64,000 nucleotides of DNA, from positions 4,340,001-4,404,000 of the forward strand of contig NZ_CP109496.1 of assembly GCF_036231355.1 (NCBI RefSeq). Direction: 5' to 3'. The stretch is from Streptomyces sp. NBC_01431 (GTDB taxonomy: Bacteria; Actinomycetota; Actinomycetes; Streptomycetales; Streptomycetaceae). Shown here in pieces: positions 18,086 to 27,487 of this stretch. How positions within the stretch are numbered: position 1 is the first letter of the stretch; each line of letters opens with the position of its first letter. Under the pieces are notes generated by a model. It had not been told where the DNA came from, did not search any database, and saw only the letters and a program-made list of their open reading frames with translations. Both the position numbers and the translations under genes were made by a program.

Positions 18086-19231
18086 ATGACGTACGACTTC
18101 GACATACCCGTGGACCGGCGTGGCACCTGGAGCGTCCAGTGGGACGGGGTGGACCGGCGGTTCGGGGCGGCGGGGCTGTTGCCGTTCACCATCTCCGACA
18201 TGGACTTCGCCTGCCCGCCGCCCGTGCTCGCGGCGCTCCAGGAGCGGGTCGCACACGGCGTGTTCGGCTACACCGACTGGCAGAACGAGGAATTCCGCTC
18301 GGCGGTGCGCGACTGGTACCGGGTGCGGCACGCGACGGAGATCGACACCGGCCGCCTCGTCTACGCGCCCTCCGTGCTCAACCAGCTCTCGCAGCTCCTG
18401 CGCATGTGGACCGGGCCCGGGGACGCGGTCGTTGTCCACACCCCTGTGTACGACGGTTTCCGCAAGGCGGTCGGCGGGCTTGGGCGCGAGCTGCGCGGCG
18501 TCCCGCTCGACGACCCGGCCGCGCTTGAGGCGGCACTGGCCCGGGACGGCAGCCGGGTGCTGCTGCTGTGCTCGCCGCACAATCCGACGGGCCGGGTGTG
18601 GACCGAGGCCGAACTGGCGGGCTTCGCCGCGCTGGCCGAGCGCTGCGGGGTCGCGGTGATCAGCGACGAGATCCACGCGGACTTCGTCCACGACGGCCAC
18701 CGCCACCTGCCGTGGACCCGGTTCGGGCGGGGCCGCTGGGCGCTGATCACCTCCGGCACGAAGTCGTTCAACTTCCCGGCGCTGACCGGTTCGTACGGGG
18801 TGGTCGGCGAGGCGGCGGACCACGCGGAGTTCGTCCGCCGCATGGAGACTGGGGAGGGGCTCGGCTCGCCCGCGGTCCTTTCGCTGGTCGCGCACATCGC
18901 GGCGTACCGGGAGGGCGGGGAATGGCTGGACGAGGTGCGGGCGTACGTCGCGGGAAACCTGGCATTGGTGGCCGATCGCCTCAACTCTGCCTTTTCCACG
19001 CTGAGTTGGGAGCCCCCGGAGGCCGGGTACCTCGCCTGGATCGACCTGCGTCCCCTGGGTGTGGACGACGCGGCGCTTCAGCGGGAGCTGGTGGAGGGGG
19101 AGCGGGTGGCGATCATGCCCGGGTCGGTTTACGGGGCGCCGGGGTTCGTTCGCCTGAACGTGGGCTGTGCGCGGTCGAAGGTGGAGGCGGGGGTGGGGGC
19201 GCTGACGCGGGCGCTGGGCCGGCTGGCCTGA
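18086..19231 (+). CDS. MalY/PatB-type aminotransferase (cystathionine beta-lyase-like)
   Basis: This 381-residue PLP enzyme of the MalY/PatB subgroup usually cleaves cystathionine or other Cys S-conjugates. Subgroup markers are LPFTISDMDFACPPPV, HGVFGYTDWQ, the APSVLNQL segment, CSPHNPTGRVWT, SDEIHADFVH and the Schiff-base lysine in SGTKSFNFPAL. The C-terminal arginine in FVRLNVGCAR binds the substrate carboxylate. ATG at 18086 follows GGAGG. It is a single gene between fba and the MFS pump. Confidence 0.92.
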   Translation: MTYDFDIPVDRRGTWSVQWDGVDRRFGAAGLLPFTISDMDFACPPPVLAALQERVAHGVFGYTDWQNEEFRSAVRDWYRVRHATEIDTGRLVYAPSVLNQLSQLLRMWTGPGDAVVVHTPVYDGFRKAVGGLGRELRGVPLDDPAALEAALARDGSRVLLLCSPHNPTGRVWTEAELAGFAALAERCGVAVISDEIHADFVHDGHRHLPWTRFGRGRWALITSGTKSFNFPALTGSYGVVGEAADHAEFVRRMETGEGLGSPAVLSLVAHIAAYREGGEWLDEVRAYVAGNLALVADRLNSAFSTLSWEPPEAGYLAWIDLRPLGVDDAALQRELVEGERVAIMPGSVYGAPGFVRLNVGCARSKVEAGVGALTRALGRLA

Positions 19232-19355
19232 CCGGGCCCGCTGCCGGCTCCGGTCGGCGGAAACCAACCCCCTTGCGGCTACTGAGGAACGGACCTCGTC
19301 CCCGCCCCGGCCCCGGTGGGTTTCGGGAAGGGGCGGGGTGGGGGACAGTTCCGCT

Positions 19356-20822
19356 GTGGCGGACTACGTACGCATCGGTACCCGTCCCGGCCGCTGGGTG
19401 CTGCTCACCACCGTGCTCGGGTCCGGCATGGCCATGCTCGACTCGACCGTCGTCAACGTCGCGCTCCCCCACATCGGCGTCGACCTGGACGCCGACATGG
19501 CCGTCCTCCAGTGGACCGTCAACGCCTACATGCTCACCCTCGCCGGCTTCATCCTGCTCGGCGGCGCCCTCGGCGACCGCTACGGGCGGCGGAAGGTGTT
19601 CGTCATCGGAGTGGTGTGGTTCGCCGCCGGGTCGCTGCTGTGCGGGCTCGCCCCCGGCGCCGGGGTGCTCATCGCCGCCCGCGCCCTCCAGGGCATCGGC
19701 GGTGCCCTGCTCACCCCCGGCTCCCTCGCGATCATCCAGGCGAGCTTCCATCCGGACGACCGGGCCCGCGCGGTCGGCGTGTGGTCCGGGCTCGGCGGGG
19801 TCGGCGCGGCCGTCGGCCCCTTCCTCGGCGGCTGGCTGGTCGACGGCCCCGGCTGGCGCTGGGTGTTCCTGATCAACGTGCCGCTGGCCGCGCTCTGCGT
19901 CCCGGTCGCGCTCGGCCGCGTACCGGAGTCGCGCGACCCCCGCGCCCACACCGGTCGCTTCGACGTGATGGGCGCCGCGCTCGGGGCGCTGACGCTCGCG
20001 CTCGTGACGTACGCGCTGATCGAAGCCCCCGGGCAGGGCTCGTCGCGGCTGGTCGTCGGGGCCGCGGTCGCCGGGCTCGGGCTCGGCGCGGCGTTCGTGC
20101 GCCGCGAGCGGCGGCTGCCCGACCCGATGCTGCCGCTGGACATCTTCCACTCCCGCGTCTTCACCGCCGTCAACGCGGTCACCGTCTGTGTGTACGCCGC
20201 CTTCGGCGGGTTCTTCTTCCTCGCCGCGCTCCAGCTCCAGGTCGTCGCCGGATACTCGGCGCTCGGCGCGGGCGCGGCCCTGCTGCCGACGACGGTGCTG
20301 ATGCTGCTGCTCTCCGCCCGCTCGGGCGAGCTCGGCCAGCGGATCGGGCCGCGCATCCCGCTCACCGTCGGACCGCTGCTGTGCGCGGCCGGGATGCTGC
20401 TGATGCTGCGGGTCGGCGAGCACGCGGCGTACGTAACGGATGTGCTGCCCGCGCTGCTGGTGCTCGGCCTCGGCATGGTCACCCTGGTGGCGCCGCTCAC
20501 CGCGACGGTGCTCGGGTCCGTGGACGTGGGGCGGGCCGGGCTCGCCAGCGGCATCAACAACGCCGCCGCGCGCGCCGCCGGACTGCTCGCGGTGGCCGCG
20601 CTGCCGCTGGCCGCGGGGATGGGGCCCGAGGCGTACCGGTCGGCGGCGGAGTTCGGGGCGACGTTCCGGCGGGCGATGCCGATGTGCGCGGGGGCGCTGG
20701 TGCTGGCCTCCGTGATCGCCTTCCTGACCGTGCGGCGGCCGGGCGCGGAGGCTTCCGAGCCGCAGTGCCGGATGCAGTGCGGGGTGTCCGGGCCGGCCAT
20801 TGAGCCGGGGCGGGCCGAGTAG
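19356..20822 (+). CDS. MFS drug:H+ antiporter, DHA2 (EmrB/QacA) family
   Basis: This 14-helix integral membrane exporter is about 488 residues long. Helix 1 carries the DHA2 marker MLDSTVVNVALPHIG. Motif A is GALGDRYGRRKV between helices 2 and 3. Motif C-like GVGAAVGPFLGG and the sequence GWRWVFLINVPLA follow. A soluble cysteine-containing C-terminal tail is unusual. Starts at 19338 or 19356 are both possible; 19356 is chosen for its purine-rich GGGGGA upstream. The substrate is unknown. No TetR neighbour is present, unlike many such pumps. Confidence 0.88.
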   Translation: MADYVRIGTRPGRWVLLTTVLGSGMAMLDSTVVNVALPHIGVDLDADMAVLQWTVNAYMLTLAGFILLGGALGDRYGRRKVFVIGVVWFAAGSLLCGLAPGAGVLIAARALQGIGGALLTPGSLAIIQASFHPDDRARAVGVWSGLGGVGAAVGPFLGGWLVDGPGWRWVFLINVPLAALCVPVALGRVPESRDPRAHTGRFDVMGAALGALTLALVTYALIEAPGQGSSRLVVGAAVAGLGLGAAFVRRERRLPDPMLPLDIFHSRVFTAVNAVTVCVYAAFGGFFFLAALQLQVVAGYSALGAGAALLPTTVLMLLLSARSGELGQRIGPRIPLTVGPLLCAAGMLLMLRVGEHAAYVTDVLPALLVLGLGMVTLVAPLTATVLGSVDVGRAGLASGINNAAARAAGLLAVAALPLAAGMGPEAYRSAAEFGATFRRAMPMCAGALVLASVIAFLTVRRPGAEASEPQCRMQCGVSGPAIEPGRAE

Positions 20823-20919
20823 CGCGGCCGGGCCGAGCCCCAGCAGCCACCGGGCCGCACCCCGGAGGGTCTCGCCAAGGGGCGGGGCGGTGAGATCTTC
20901 CCCTGGCAGACTGGGCCCC

Positions 20920-21333
20920 ATGTCCATTCACGAGAACCTGCTCGGGGGCCCCGCCCCGACCCTGCTGCCCGACGACCCGGAGCCGCGTGAGCTGCTCGCC
21001 GGCGGCACCGCGCCCGCCGAGGTCGCCGCCAAGTACCCCACCTCCTCGCTCGCCTGGGCACAGCTCGCCGACGACGCGTTCGACGGCGGGCGCTCCGTCG
21101 AGTCGTACGCCTACGCCCGTACCGGATACCACCGCGGCCTGGACTCGCTGCGCCGCGCCGGATGGAAGGGCCACGGCCCGGTGCCGTGGGAGCACGAGCC
21201 CAACCGCGGTTTCCTGCGCGCCCTGCACGCCCTCGCGCGCGCCGCGCAGGCGATCGGCGAGGACGCCGAGCACGAGCGCTGCACGGCCTTCCTGCGGGAC
21301 TCCTCGCCGCTCGCCGCCGACACCCTGGGCTGA
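20920..21333 (+). CDS. DUF3151 family protein
   Basis: This 137-residue cytosolic protein is conserved in actinobacteria. The family is recognised by the N-terminal ENLLGGPAPTLLPDDPEP, YPTSSLAWAQLADDAF, YAYARTGYHRGLDSLRR and the late EPNRGFLRALHALARAAQ blocks. The fold appears all-helical, possibly TPR-like. No function is known. The ATG at 20920 has no SD; a weak -10-like CAGACT lies before it, consistent with a leaderless start. Confidence 0.88.
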   Translation: MSIHENLLGGPAPTLLPDDPEPRELLAGGTAPAEVAAKYPTSSLAWAQLADDAFDGGRSVESYAYARTGYHRGLDSLRRAGWKGHGPVPWEHEPNRGFLRALHALARAAQAIGEDAEHERCTAFLRDSSPLAADTLG

Positions 21334-21524
21334 CGCCGTGGCCTGATCAACTCGGGCCGGATCGGGAACGCCTGTGCCGTCCGTGGCGTCTGTACATCTG
21401 ACACGGACGGCACGGGCAGCCGCGTACGGCACGAAAACGCGGGCCCGGCCGCATCGACAGGCTGGCGCAGAGGCCCCACTCCTCTCCCCCCAACTCCAGC
21501 CGGGGACCAGGGGAGAACTCCGTC

Positions 21525-22406
21525 TTGGGCAAGCGAGGCGCCCGCAGCGCAGTCAGTGGTGGCCGGAAACAGGCAGAGCGGCACGGGGCACGTCAGCGGC
21601 CGCCGGGCCGGGCGCCGCGGCGCGGCCGGGCCGCTCGGCGGCGGTCGCGACCGCGCGTGCTGCTCGTCGTCGGATGCCTGCTCGGGCTCACGGTGATCGG
21701 CGGGGTCGCCGTCGCGCAGTGGCCGGGTGGCGGCCACACGAGCGCCGTGGAGCCCGGCAACACCGTCGCGAGCCCCATGGAGGCCCAGCCCCCGCTGCCC
21801 GTCAAGCCCTCGGTGTCCACCAGCCCGAACGCGCCCCATGTACCCGCCTCGGGCCCCGGCACCTTCACCACCGCGCGGGCCTCCGGCCAGACCGTCGGCA
21901 CGGCGGGGCCGCTGCGCCGCTACGCGGTGCAGGTCGAGGACGGCGTGGACGTCTCGGCCAAGGACGCCGCCCTCGACGTCCAGAAGATCCTCGCCGACCC
22001 GCGGAGCTGGGCCGCGCACGGCAAGGGCCGCTTCCAGCTGGTGGCCGACGGCGCCGATGTCGTCATCAAGATCGCCACCCCGAAGACCACCGACAAGCTG
22101 TGCGCCTCCAACGGAGATACCGGCGGCGAGCTGAACTGCGAGGTCACGGGCGGTGTCATCGTCAACCTCAAGCGGTGGGTGACCGGCTCGCCGCAGTACG
22201 ACGGGCCGCCCGCCGAGTACCGCCACCTCATCATCAACCACGAGATAGGCCACATGATCGGCTATCACCAGCACATGGCCTGCCCGGGTGCCGGAAAGCT
22301 CGCCCCGGTGATGATGCAGCAGATCAAGGGCCTCAACGGCTGCAAGTCCAACGCCTGGCCGTACACCTCGGACGGGACGTTCATCTCGGGGCCCTCGGTG
22401 CCCTGA
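21525..22406 (+). CDS. DUF3152 secreted/anchored metalloprotease-like protein
   Basis: The 293-residue protein has a highly basic N-terminus (about 44 residues), one transmembrane/signal-anchor helix (VLLVVGCLLGLTVIGGVAVA), a Pro/Ser-rich extracellular linker and a C-terminal DUF3152 domain. The domain holds NHEIGHMIGYHQH, an HExxH zinc-protease-like site with a third His, and several cysteines that could form disulphides (LCASNGD, LNCEV, MACPG, NGCKS). The family is annotated as zinc-metalloprotease-like, but substrates are unknown. The TTG start at 21525 is supported by GGGGAG upstream. Confidence 0.87.
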   Translation: MGKRGARSAVSGGRKQAERHGARQRPPGRAPRRGRAARRRSRPRVLLVVGCLLGLTVIGGVAVAQWPGGGHTSAVEPGNTVASPMEAQPPLPVKPSVSTSPNAPHVPASGPGTFTTARASGQTVGTAGPLRRYAVQVEDGVDVSAKDAALDVQKILADPRSWAAHGKGRFQLVADGADVVIKIATPKTTDKLCASNGDTGGELNCEVTGGVIVNLKRWVTGSPQYDGPPAEYRHLIINHEIGHMIGYHQHMACPGAGKLAPVMMQQIKGLNGCKSNAWPYTSDGTFISGPSVP

Positions 22407-22434
22407 CGAAGCGGACGGAACCGTGTTTATGATG
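22405..22434 (+). promoter_or_regulatory. Candidate sigma-70-type promoter of the kyn genes
   Basis: TGACGA (22405-22410) and TATGAT (22429-22434) are 18 bases apart and lie about 75 bases before kynA. The -10 is close to consensus and rare in this GC-rich DNA. Confidence 0.5.
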
Positions 22435-22508
22435 CGGGTGGGGACCGGGGCTCCGATGCCGACCAAGGAAGGGGCGGACCGCTACCCGGACACATCGAGG
22501 AGACAGCG

Positions 22509-23369
22509 ATGTCATCAAAGATGTCCGAACCGGTCGAGTCGCCCCAACCGGGCGACGAGCCGGAGACCCCGAATCTGGACTTCGCGGGCACCACACCGTA
22601 CGAGGACTACGTCCAGGCGGACGTCCTCACCCACCTCCAGCACCTGCGCTCCGACGATCCGGGCGAGATGGTCTTCCTGGTCACCACCCAGGTCATGGAG
22701 CTGTGGTTCACGGTCATCGTGCACGAGTGGGAGACCGCGTCGCGGGCGCTGCGCGCGGACCGGGTGCAGGTCGCGGTCGACGCCCTGAAGCGTTCGGTAC
22801 GGGAGCTGGAGGCGCTCAACGCCTCGTGGACGCCGCTGGCGCAGCTGACCCCGGCCCAGTTCAACTCCTACCGCTCCGCGCTCGGCGAGGGCTCCGGATT
22901 CCAGTCGGCGATGTACCGGCGGATGGAGTTCCTGCTCGGCGACAAGTCCGCGTCGATGCTGGTCCCGCACCGGGGCGCGCCGCGCGTGTACGCCGAGCTG
23001 GAGAAGGCGCTGGGCGAACCGAGCCTGTACGACGAGGTGCTCGCGCTGCTCGCCCGCCGCGGGTACGCGATCCCAGCCTCGGCCCTCCAGCGCGACCTGG
23101 CCCAGAAGTACGAGCCGTCCGCCGAGGTCGAGGCGGTCTGGTCCGAGCTGTACGCGGGCGACCAGAACGCTGAACTGGTGCGCCTGGGCGAGGCGTTGAC
23201 CGATGTCGGCGAACTCGTGTGGCGATGGCGCAACGACCACCTCGTCGCGACCCGGCGGGCGATGGGCGCGAAGACGGGTACCGGCGGGTCGGCCGGGGTG
23301 GCGTGGCTGGAGAAGCGGGCCACGAAGAGCGTGTTCCCCGAGCTGTGGACAGCGCGCAGCCATGTCTGA
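22509..23369 (+). CDS. kynA: Tryptophan 2,3-dioxygenase
   Basis: KynA is a heme enzyme that opens the indole ring of tryptophan to N-formylkynurenine. The 286-residue protein has TPYEDYVQADVLTHLQHL, EMVFLVTTQVMELWFTVIVHEW (substrate/heme pocket with the active-site histidine), FNSYRSALGEGSGFQSAMYR and the proximal heme-ligand helix in VWRWRNDHLVATRRAMG, followed by GTGGSAGVAWLEK. ATG at 22509 follows GAGGAG; an ATG four codons later is an alternative. The coding end overlaps kynU by eight bases, so translation is coupled. Confidence 0.97.
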   Translation: MSSKMSEPVESPQPGDEPETPNLDFAGTTPYEDYVQADVLTHLQHLRSDDPGEMVFLVTTQVMELWFTVIVHEWETASRALRADRVQVAVDALKRSVRELEALNASWTPLAQLTPAQFNSYRSALGEGSGFQSAMYRRMEFLLGDKSASMLVPHRGAPRVYAELEKALGEPSLYDEVLALLARRGYAIPASALQRDLAQKYEPSAEVEAVWSELYAGDQNAELVRLGEALTDVGELVWRWRNDHLVATRRAMGAKTGTGGSAGVAWLEKRATKSVFPELWTARSHV

Positions 23370-24552
23370 GGCGCTGGCCAAGAAGGCCGCGGCGCTGGAC
23401 GCCGCAGACGAACTCGCCCCGCACCGCGACCTGTTCGCCCTCGAAGAGGGCGCCGTCTACCTTGACGGGAACTCGCTGGGCGCGCTGCCCCGCCACGTTC
23501 CGGCCCGGATGCAGGAGGTCATCGCCCGCGAGTGGGGCGAACTGCGCATCCGCTCCTGGGAGGAGAGCGGCTGGTGGACCGCGCCGGAACGCATCGGCGA
23601 CCGGATCGCGCCGCTGGTCGGGGCCGCGCCGGGCCGGATCGTGGTCGGCGACTCGACGAGCGTGAACGTCTTCAAGGCGCTGGTGGCGGCGGTGCGGCTG
23701 GCCGGGGACGACCGGGACGAGATCCTGGTCGACGCCTCCACGTTCCCCACGGACGGGTACGTGGCGGAGTCGGCCGCGCGCATGACGGGTCGTCAGATCC
23801 GGGCCCTGGCGCCCGGGGAGATGGTCGCGGCGCTGGGCTCGCGTACGGCGGCGGTGCTGGTCAACCACGTGGACTACCGCACGGGCCGCCTGAACGACCT
23901 GCCGGGGATGACGGCGGCGATCCAGGCGGCCGGGGCGCTCGCGGTCTGGGACCTGTGCCACAGCGCGGGCGCGCTGCCGGTCGGCCTCGACGCGCACGGC
24001 GTCGATCTCGCGGTGGGCTGCACCTACAAGTACCTGAACGGCGGCCCGGGTTCACCGGCGTACCTGTACGTACGCGGCGACCATCAGGCCCGCTTCGACT
24101 CGCCGCTGCCCGGGTGGAACTCGCACGAGGACCCCTTCGGGATGCGGCCCGAGTACGTGCCGGGCGAGGGCGCGGTACGGGGCCGGGTGGGCACCCCGGA
24201 CATCCTGTCCATGCTGGCCCTGGAGTCGGCCCTCGATGTGTGGGAGGGAGTCTCGATCGAGGCGGTCAGGGCGAAGTCCCTGGCCCTGACGGACTTCTTC
24301 CTGGAGTGCGTGGAGGCGTACGTTCCGGCCGGGCGGGTGTCGTCGGTGACGCCGCTGCCGCACGCGGAACGCGGCAGCCAGGTCTCGTTGCGCTGCCCGG
24401 AGGCGGGCGAGGCGATGCGCGCGCTGACCGCCCGCGGGGTGGTGGGCGACTACCGCCGCCCCGACATCCTCCGCTTCGGCTTCACCCCCCTGTACGTGGG
24501 CTTCGCCGAGGCGGAGCGGGCGGCGGGGGAGCTGGCGAGGGTCCTGAGCTGA
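23362..24552 (+). CDS. kynU: Kynureninase
   Basis: This PLP-dependent hydrolase converts kynurenine to anthranilate and alanine. It has 396 residues: FALEEGAVYLDGNSLGALP, WWTAPERIGDRIAPLVGA, VVGDSTSVNVFK, the NHVDYRTGRLND loop, WDLCHSAGALP and the Schiff-base lysine in GCTYKYLNGGPGSPAYLYV. ATG at 23362 lies inside the kynA end (eight-base overlap). With kynA and the downstream hydrolase it completes tryptophan-to-anthranilate degradation. Confidence 0.97.
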   Translation: MSEALAKKAAALDAADELAPHRDLFALEEGAVYLDGNSLGALPRHVPARMQEVIAREWGELRIRSWEESGWWTAPERIGDRIAPLVGAAPGRIVVGDSTSVNVFKALVAAVRLAGDDRDEILVDASTFPTDGYVAESAARMTGRQIRALAPGEMVAALGSRTAAVLVNHVDYRTGRLNDLPGMTAAIQAAGALAVWDLCHSAGALPVGLDAHGVDLAVGCTYKYLNGGPGSPAYLYVRGDHQARFDSPLPGWNSHEDPFGMRPEYVPGEGAVRGRVGTPDILSMLALESALDVWEGVSIEAVRAKSLALTDFFLECVEAYVPAGRVSSVTPLPHAERGSQVSLRCPEAGEAMRALTARGVVGDYRRPDILRFGFTPLYVGFAEAERAAGELARVLS

Positions 24553-24630
24553 GGGCGGGGCCTTGCCCTCCCCACCCACCCCCTGCGGGGCCGCCCCCTG
24601 GTCCGCCGCTGGCCGTGCGCTGCGCCTGAT

Positions 24631-24783
24631 CGCGCAGTTCCTCGCGCCCCCTGGGGGGCGGGGTGCTTGGTCTTGTGCGGACCGTGTGTGGTTGTTCGCG
24701 CAGTTCCCCGCGCCCCTGGGTGGGTTGGGGTGCTTGGTCTTGTGCGGGCCGTGTGTGGCTGGTCGCGCAGTTCCTCGCGCCCC
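24631..24783. repeat. REP-like intergenic repeat cluster 1 (three copies)
   Basis: CGCGCAGTTCCYCGCGCCCC occurs at 24631-24650, 24697-24716 and 24764-24783. Copies are about 67 bases apart and joined by GTGCGGNCCGTGTGTGG-like spacers. It lies downstream of kynU. The same 20-mer recurs after the response-regulator gene near 28.2 kb and, inverted, near 46.7 kb. I know this motif as a frequent Streptomyces intergenic repeat. It has no coding content. Confidence 0.85.
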
Positions 24784-24854
24784 TGGGGGTGTGGCCTGGC
24801 GGTGCGTGGAATGGGCTCGCGGCACGGAGGGGCGGCCGCCGGCGGTGGGATGTG

Positions 24855-25008
24855 CCCACTGGTGCTCAGCCTTGGCAGGGCAGTCACGGGTGGGCGGGAG
24901 GGTGGGTAGGCCCGCCGGAGGCGGGCGCTCGCGTATGGCGGGCGGGCGCCGAACCCCGTGGCCACCCACTGGTGCTCAGCTTTGGCAGGGCAGTCACGGG
25001 TGGGCGGG
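24855..25008. repeat. Two 44-bp direct repeats flanking 66 bases
   Basis: Copies at 24855-24898 and 24965-25008 begin CCCACTGGTGCTCAGC and end GTCACGGGTGGGCGGG. They differ at one base (C/T). They lie between the REP-like cluster and the start of the hydrolase gene. Together with the REP cluster they fill the 525-base gap after kynU, where no gene is seen. Confidence 0.9.
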
Positions 25009-25077
25009 TGGGAAAGGGCGCCCCCCAACCACACTGGTAGCGTGATCAACCCCCGTGGCCCGGCGAAAGGTTGGGGA

Positions 25078-25947
25078 ATGACGGATTCCGCAGAGCGTGA
25101 CGCGGCTGAAGAGGCCTCCGCCTTTTCGCATCCCCCCGTCACCCCGGACGCCACCGCCGCCTACGGCTCCCACCCCGACCAGGTGGTCGACTTCTACACC
25201 CCCCGGGACGGGAACAACGCCGCCCCCCTCGTCGTGCTCCTGCACGGCGGCGCCTGGCGGGCCCCGTACGACCGCACCCACCTCACCCCCTTCGCGGACT
25301 TCCTGGCCCGGCGCGGATTCGTCGTGGCGAACGTGGAGTACCGGCGCGGGAGCCTGCTGCCGCAGCAGGGTGGCGACGCCCCGGTCGCCGGGCGCTGGCC
25401 GGACACGTTCGACGACGTGGCGGCGGCACTGGACGCGCTGCCCGCCCTCGTACGGGACGCGGTGCCGCACGCCGACCCCCGCCGCACCGTACTGGCCGGG
25501 CACTCGGCCGGCGGCCACCTCGCCCTGTGGGCGGCGGGCCGCCATGTGCTGCCCGAGGGTTCCCCGTGGCGCACCCCGCGCCCGGCCCCGCTGCGCGGAG
25601 TCGTGGCGATGGCCCCCATAGCGGACTTCGCGAAGGCGCTGGAGCTGGACGTGTGCGGCGGAGCGCTGCTCCAACTCCTCGGCGGAAAGGGGGAGTTGGC
25701 GGCGCGTGCCCCGCACGCCGACCCCGCCGCGCTGCTCCCCACCGGCATCGCCACGGTCGTCGTGCAGGGCCGGGAGGACATCGTCGTACCGCAGGCCGTC
25801 GCGGAGGCGTACGTGGACGCGGCGGCGAAGGCGGGCGAGACCGTGGGCCTGACCCTCCTGGACGACGTGGGCCACTTCCCGCTGATCGACCCGGCGGCGG
25901 ACGCGTGCGCGGTGGTGGCCGAGGAAATCGCCCAGCTCGCGTACTGA
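25078..25947 (+). CDS. kynB: Alpha/beta hydrolase, probable kynurenine formamidase
   Basis: This 289-residue alpha/beta hydrolase has the oxyanion-hole motif LLHGGAWR, the nucleophile elbow GHSAGGHLAL, an acid in VVVQGREDIVVP and the catalytic His in DDVGHFPLI. The HGG-W and GHSAGG combination is that of arylformamidases, which convert N-formylkynurenine to kynurenine. Position next to kynA-kynU supplies the missing middle step. I remember the same order being called kynB in S. coelicolor. It has its own leader after a repeat-rich 525-base gap. A generic esterase role remains possible. Confidence 0.75.
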   Translation: MTDSAERDAAEEASAFSHPPVTPDATAAYGSHPDQVVDFYTPRDGNNAAPLVVLLHGGAWRAPYDRTHLTPFADFLARRGFVVANVEYRRGSLLPQQGGDAPVAGRWPDTFDDVAAALDALPALVRDAVPHADPRRTVLAGHSAGGHLALWAAGRHVLPEGSPWRTPRPAPLRGVVAMAPIADFAKALELDVCGGALLQLLGGKGELAARAPHADPAALLPTGIATVVVQGREDIVVPQAVAEAYVDAAAKAGETVGLTLLDDVGHFPLIDPAADACAVVAEEIAQLAY

Positions 25948-26095
25948 GTCGCCCCGCTCGCGTACTGAATCGCCCCGCCGCGTGCTGAACGGTCGCGGGC
26001 GGCGTTCCCCGTGCCCGCCTAGTACCTGAGGCGGAGCTTCAAGGATCCCCATCTCGCCGGACGCCGCCCGGCGGCCCGCCCCCTACCGTGGAGGC

Positions 26096-27487
26096 GTGAA
26101 CGAGACGACCAGACCCCGGCAGGGGAGAGGCAGTGCGGCGGGTGGCGGTGTCGGCCACGCGACGCTGCGGAGTCCAGAGTTCCGGTTGGCCGCGAACGTG
26201 TACGCGGGGCTCCGCAACGACCTGTTCCACGACGCCTTCGCCTACCGGCCGCTGCCCCGCAAGAAGACCGACGGCCTGCTGACCCGCCGCCTGAGGGGAC
26301 GGATACGCGAGTACGCGTCGTGGACCCCGCACGCGTTCGTGGGCTTCCTGGCGTTCTGCTCATTCCTGTTCGGGCTGGGAAACCGCGACCAGGAGTGGTT
26401 CGGCGGGATCACCTGGCTGCTCGGCGGACTGTTCCTGGCCACGCCGGTGGTCATGACGCTGGTGCGTCCCGTCGGCGCGTTCTGGCTGTCCTGCGCGGTG
26501 ACGCTCGTGTCGGGGACGACCGCCGGCCACGGCGGTTTCGGCCCCTGGTCACCCGGCACGTTCTTCATGCACCTGTGCGTCCTCGCCGTGGTGGGCCTGC
26601 GCACCCGCCCCCGGGTGGCGGCCTGGATGTGGGCGCTCACCGTCGTCCTCGGCTTGCTCCTGAGCTCCGTACAGGGCACGTACGGTGGCAACGCCGTGCC
26701 GATGGCGACCGTCTACGCCCTCGTGCTGCTCGTCATCTGCGTCCTGCACATCCGGCGCGACGCCGAGCGGCAAGTCAGCGCGGAGAAGTCGGTCACCGCC
26801 GTGGAGCGCGACCGGCGGACCGTGCTTGAGGAACGTACGAACATCGCGCGCGAGCTGCACGATGTGGTGGCGCACCACATGTCGGTGGTCGCCATCCAGG
26901 CCGAGGCCGCGCCGTACCGGGTGGAGAACCCGCCGCCCGAGCTGGCCCAGGCCTTCGTCACGATCCGCGAGAACGCGGTGGCCGCGCTCACCGAGCTGCG
27001 CCGGGTGCTCGGTGTCGTACGCGCGGAGGACTACGAGGCGCCGGACGCCCCCCAGCCCACCCTCGCCGACCTGGACAGTCTGCTGGCCAACGTCCGCGAG
27101 GCCGGGCTGCCCGTCGAGAAGGTCATCACCGGTGCGGTACGCGAACTCCCGCAGGGCGTGGAGCTGTCGGCGTACCGGATCGTCCAGGAGGCGTTGAGCA
27201 ATACGCTGCGGCACGCGCCCGGCGCGGCGGCACGGGTGGAGATCGGATACGTTCTGGGCGGCCTCGGCCTGCGGATCGTCAACGGTCCCGCGACCGCCGA
27301 GGCGGGGCCCTCGCAGGGGTCCGGGCACGGGATCACGGGCATGGAGGAACGGGTGGCGATGCTGGGCGGAGCGATGACGGCGGAGCCGGGCGCGGCGGGC
27401 GGCTACGAGGTCACCGTCTTCATCCCGGTCGCCGCGGCCGAGCCGGAACCGGCGGCCACGAGCCTGGCGAAGGACGGACAGGCATGA
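26096..27487 (+). CDS. Sensor histidine kinase (HisKA_3 / NarL-type)
   Basis: The 463-residue membrane kinase has a 75-residue cytoplasmic N-terminus, about six transmembrane helices (about 80-215), a short coiled coil and the HisKA_3 box RTNIARELHDVVAHHMSVV with the phospho-His at about 255. The HATPase_c domain contains YRIVQEALSNTLRHAPGA and GHGITGMEERV. The sensing part is membrane-embedded, so a membrane or cell-envelope signal is likely. GTG at 26096 lies seven bases after TACCGT, which suggests a leaderless transcript. It overlaps the response-regulator gene by four bases (ATGA). Confidence 0.92.
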   Translation: MNETTRPRQGRGSAAGGGVGHATLRSPEFRLAANVYAGLRNDLFHDAFAYRPLPRKKTDGLLTRRLRGRIREYASWTPHAFVGFLAFCSFLFGLGNRDQEWFGGITWLLGGLFLATPVVMTLVRPVGAFWLSCAVTLVSGTTAGHGGFGPWSPGTFFMHLCVLAVVGLRTRPRVAAWMWALTVVLGLLLSSVQGTYGGNAVPMATVYALVLLVICVLHIRRDAERQVSAEKSVTAVERDRRTVLEERTNIARELHDVVAHHMSVVAIQAEAAPYRVENPPPELAQAFVTIRENAVAALTELRRVLGVVRAEDYEAPDAPQPTLADLDSLLANVREAGLPVEKVITGAVRELPQGVELSAYRIVQEALSNTLRHAPGAAARVEIGYVLGGLGLRIVNGPATAEAGPSQGSGHGITGMEERVAMLGGAMTAEPGAAGGYEVTVFIPVAAAEPEPAATSLAKDGQA

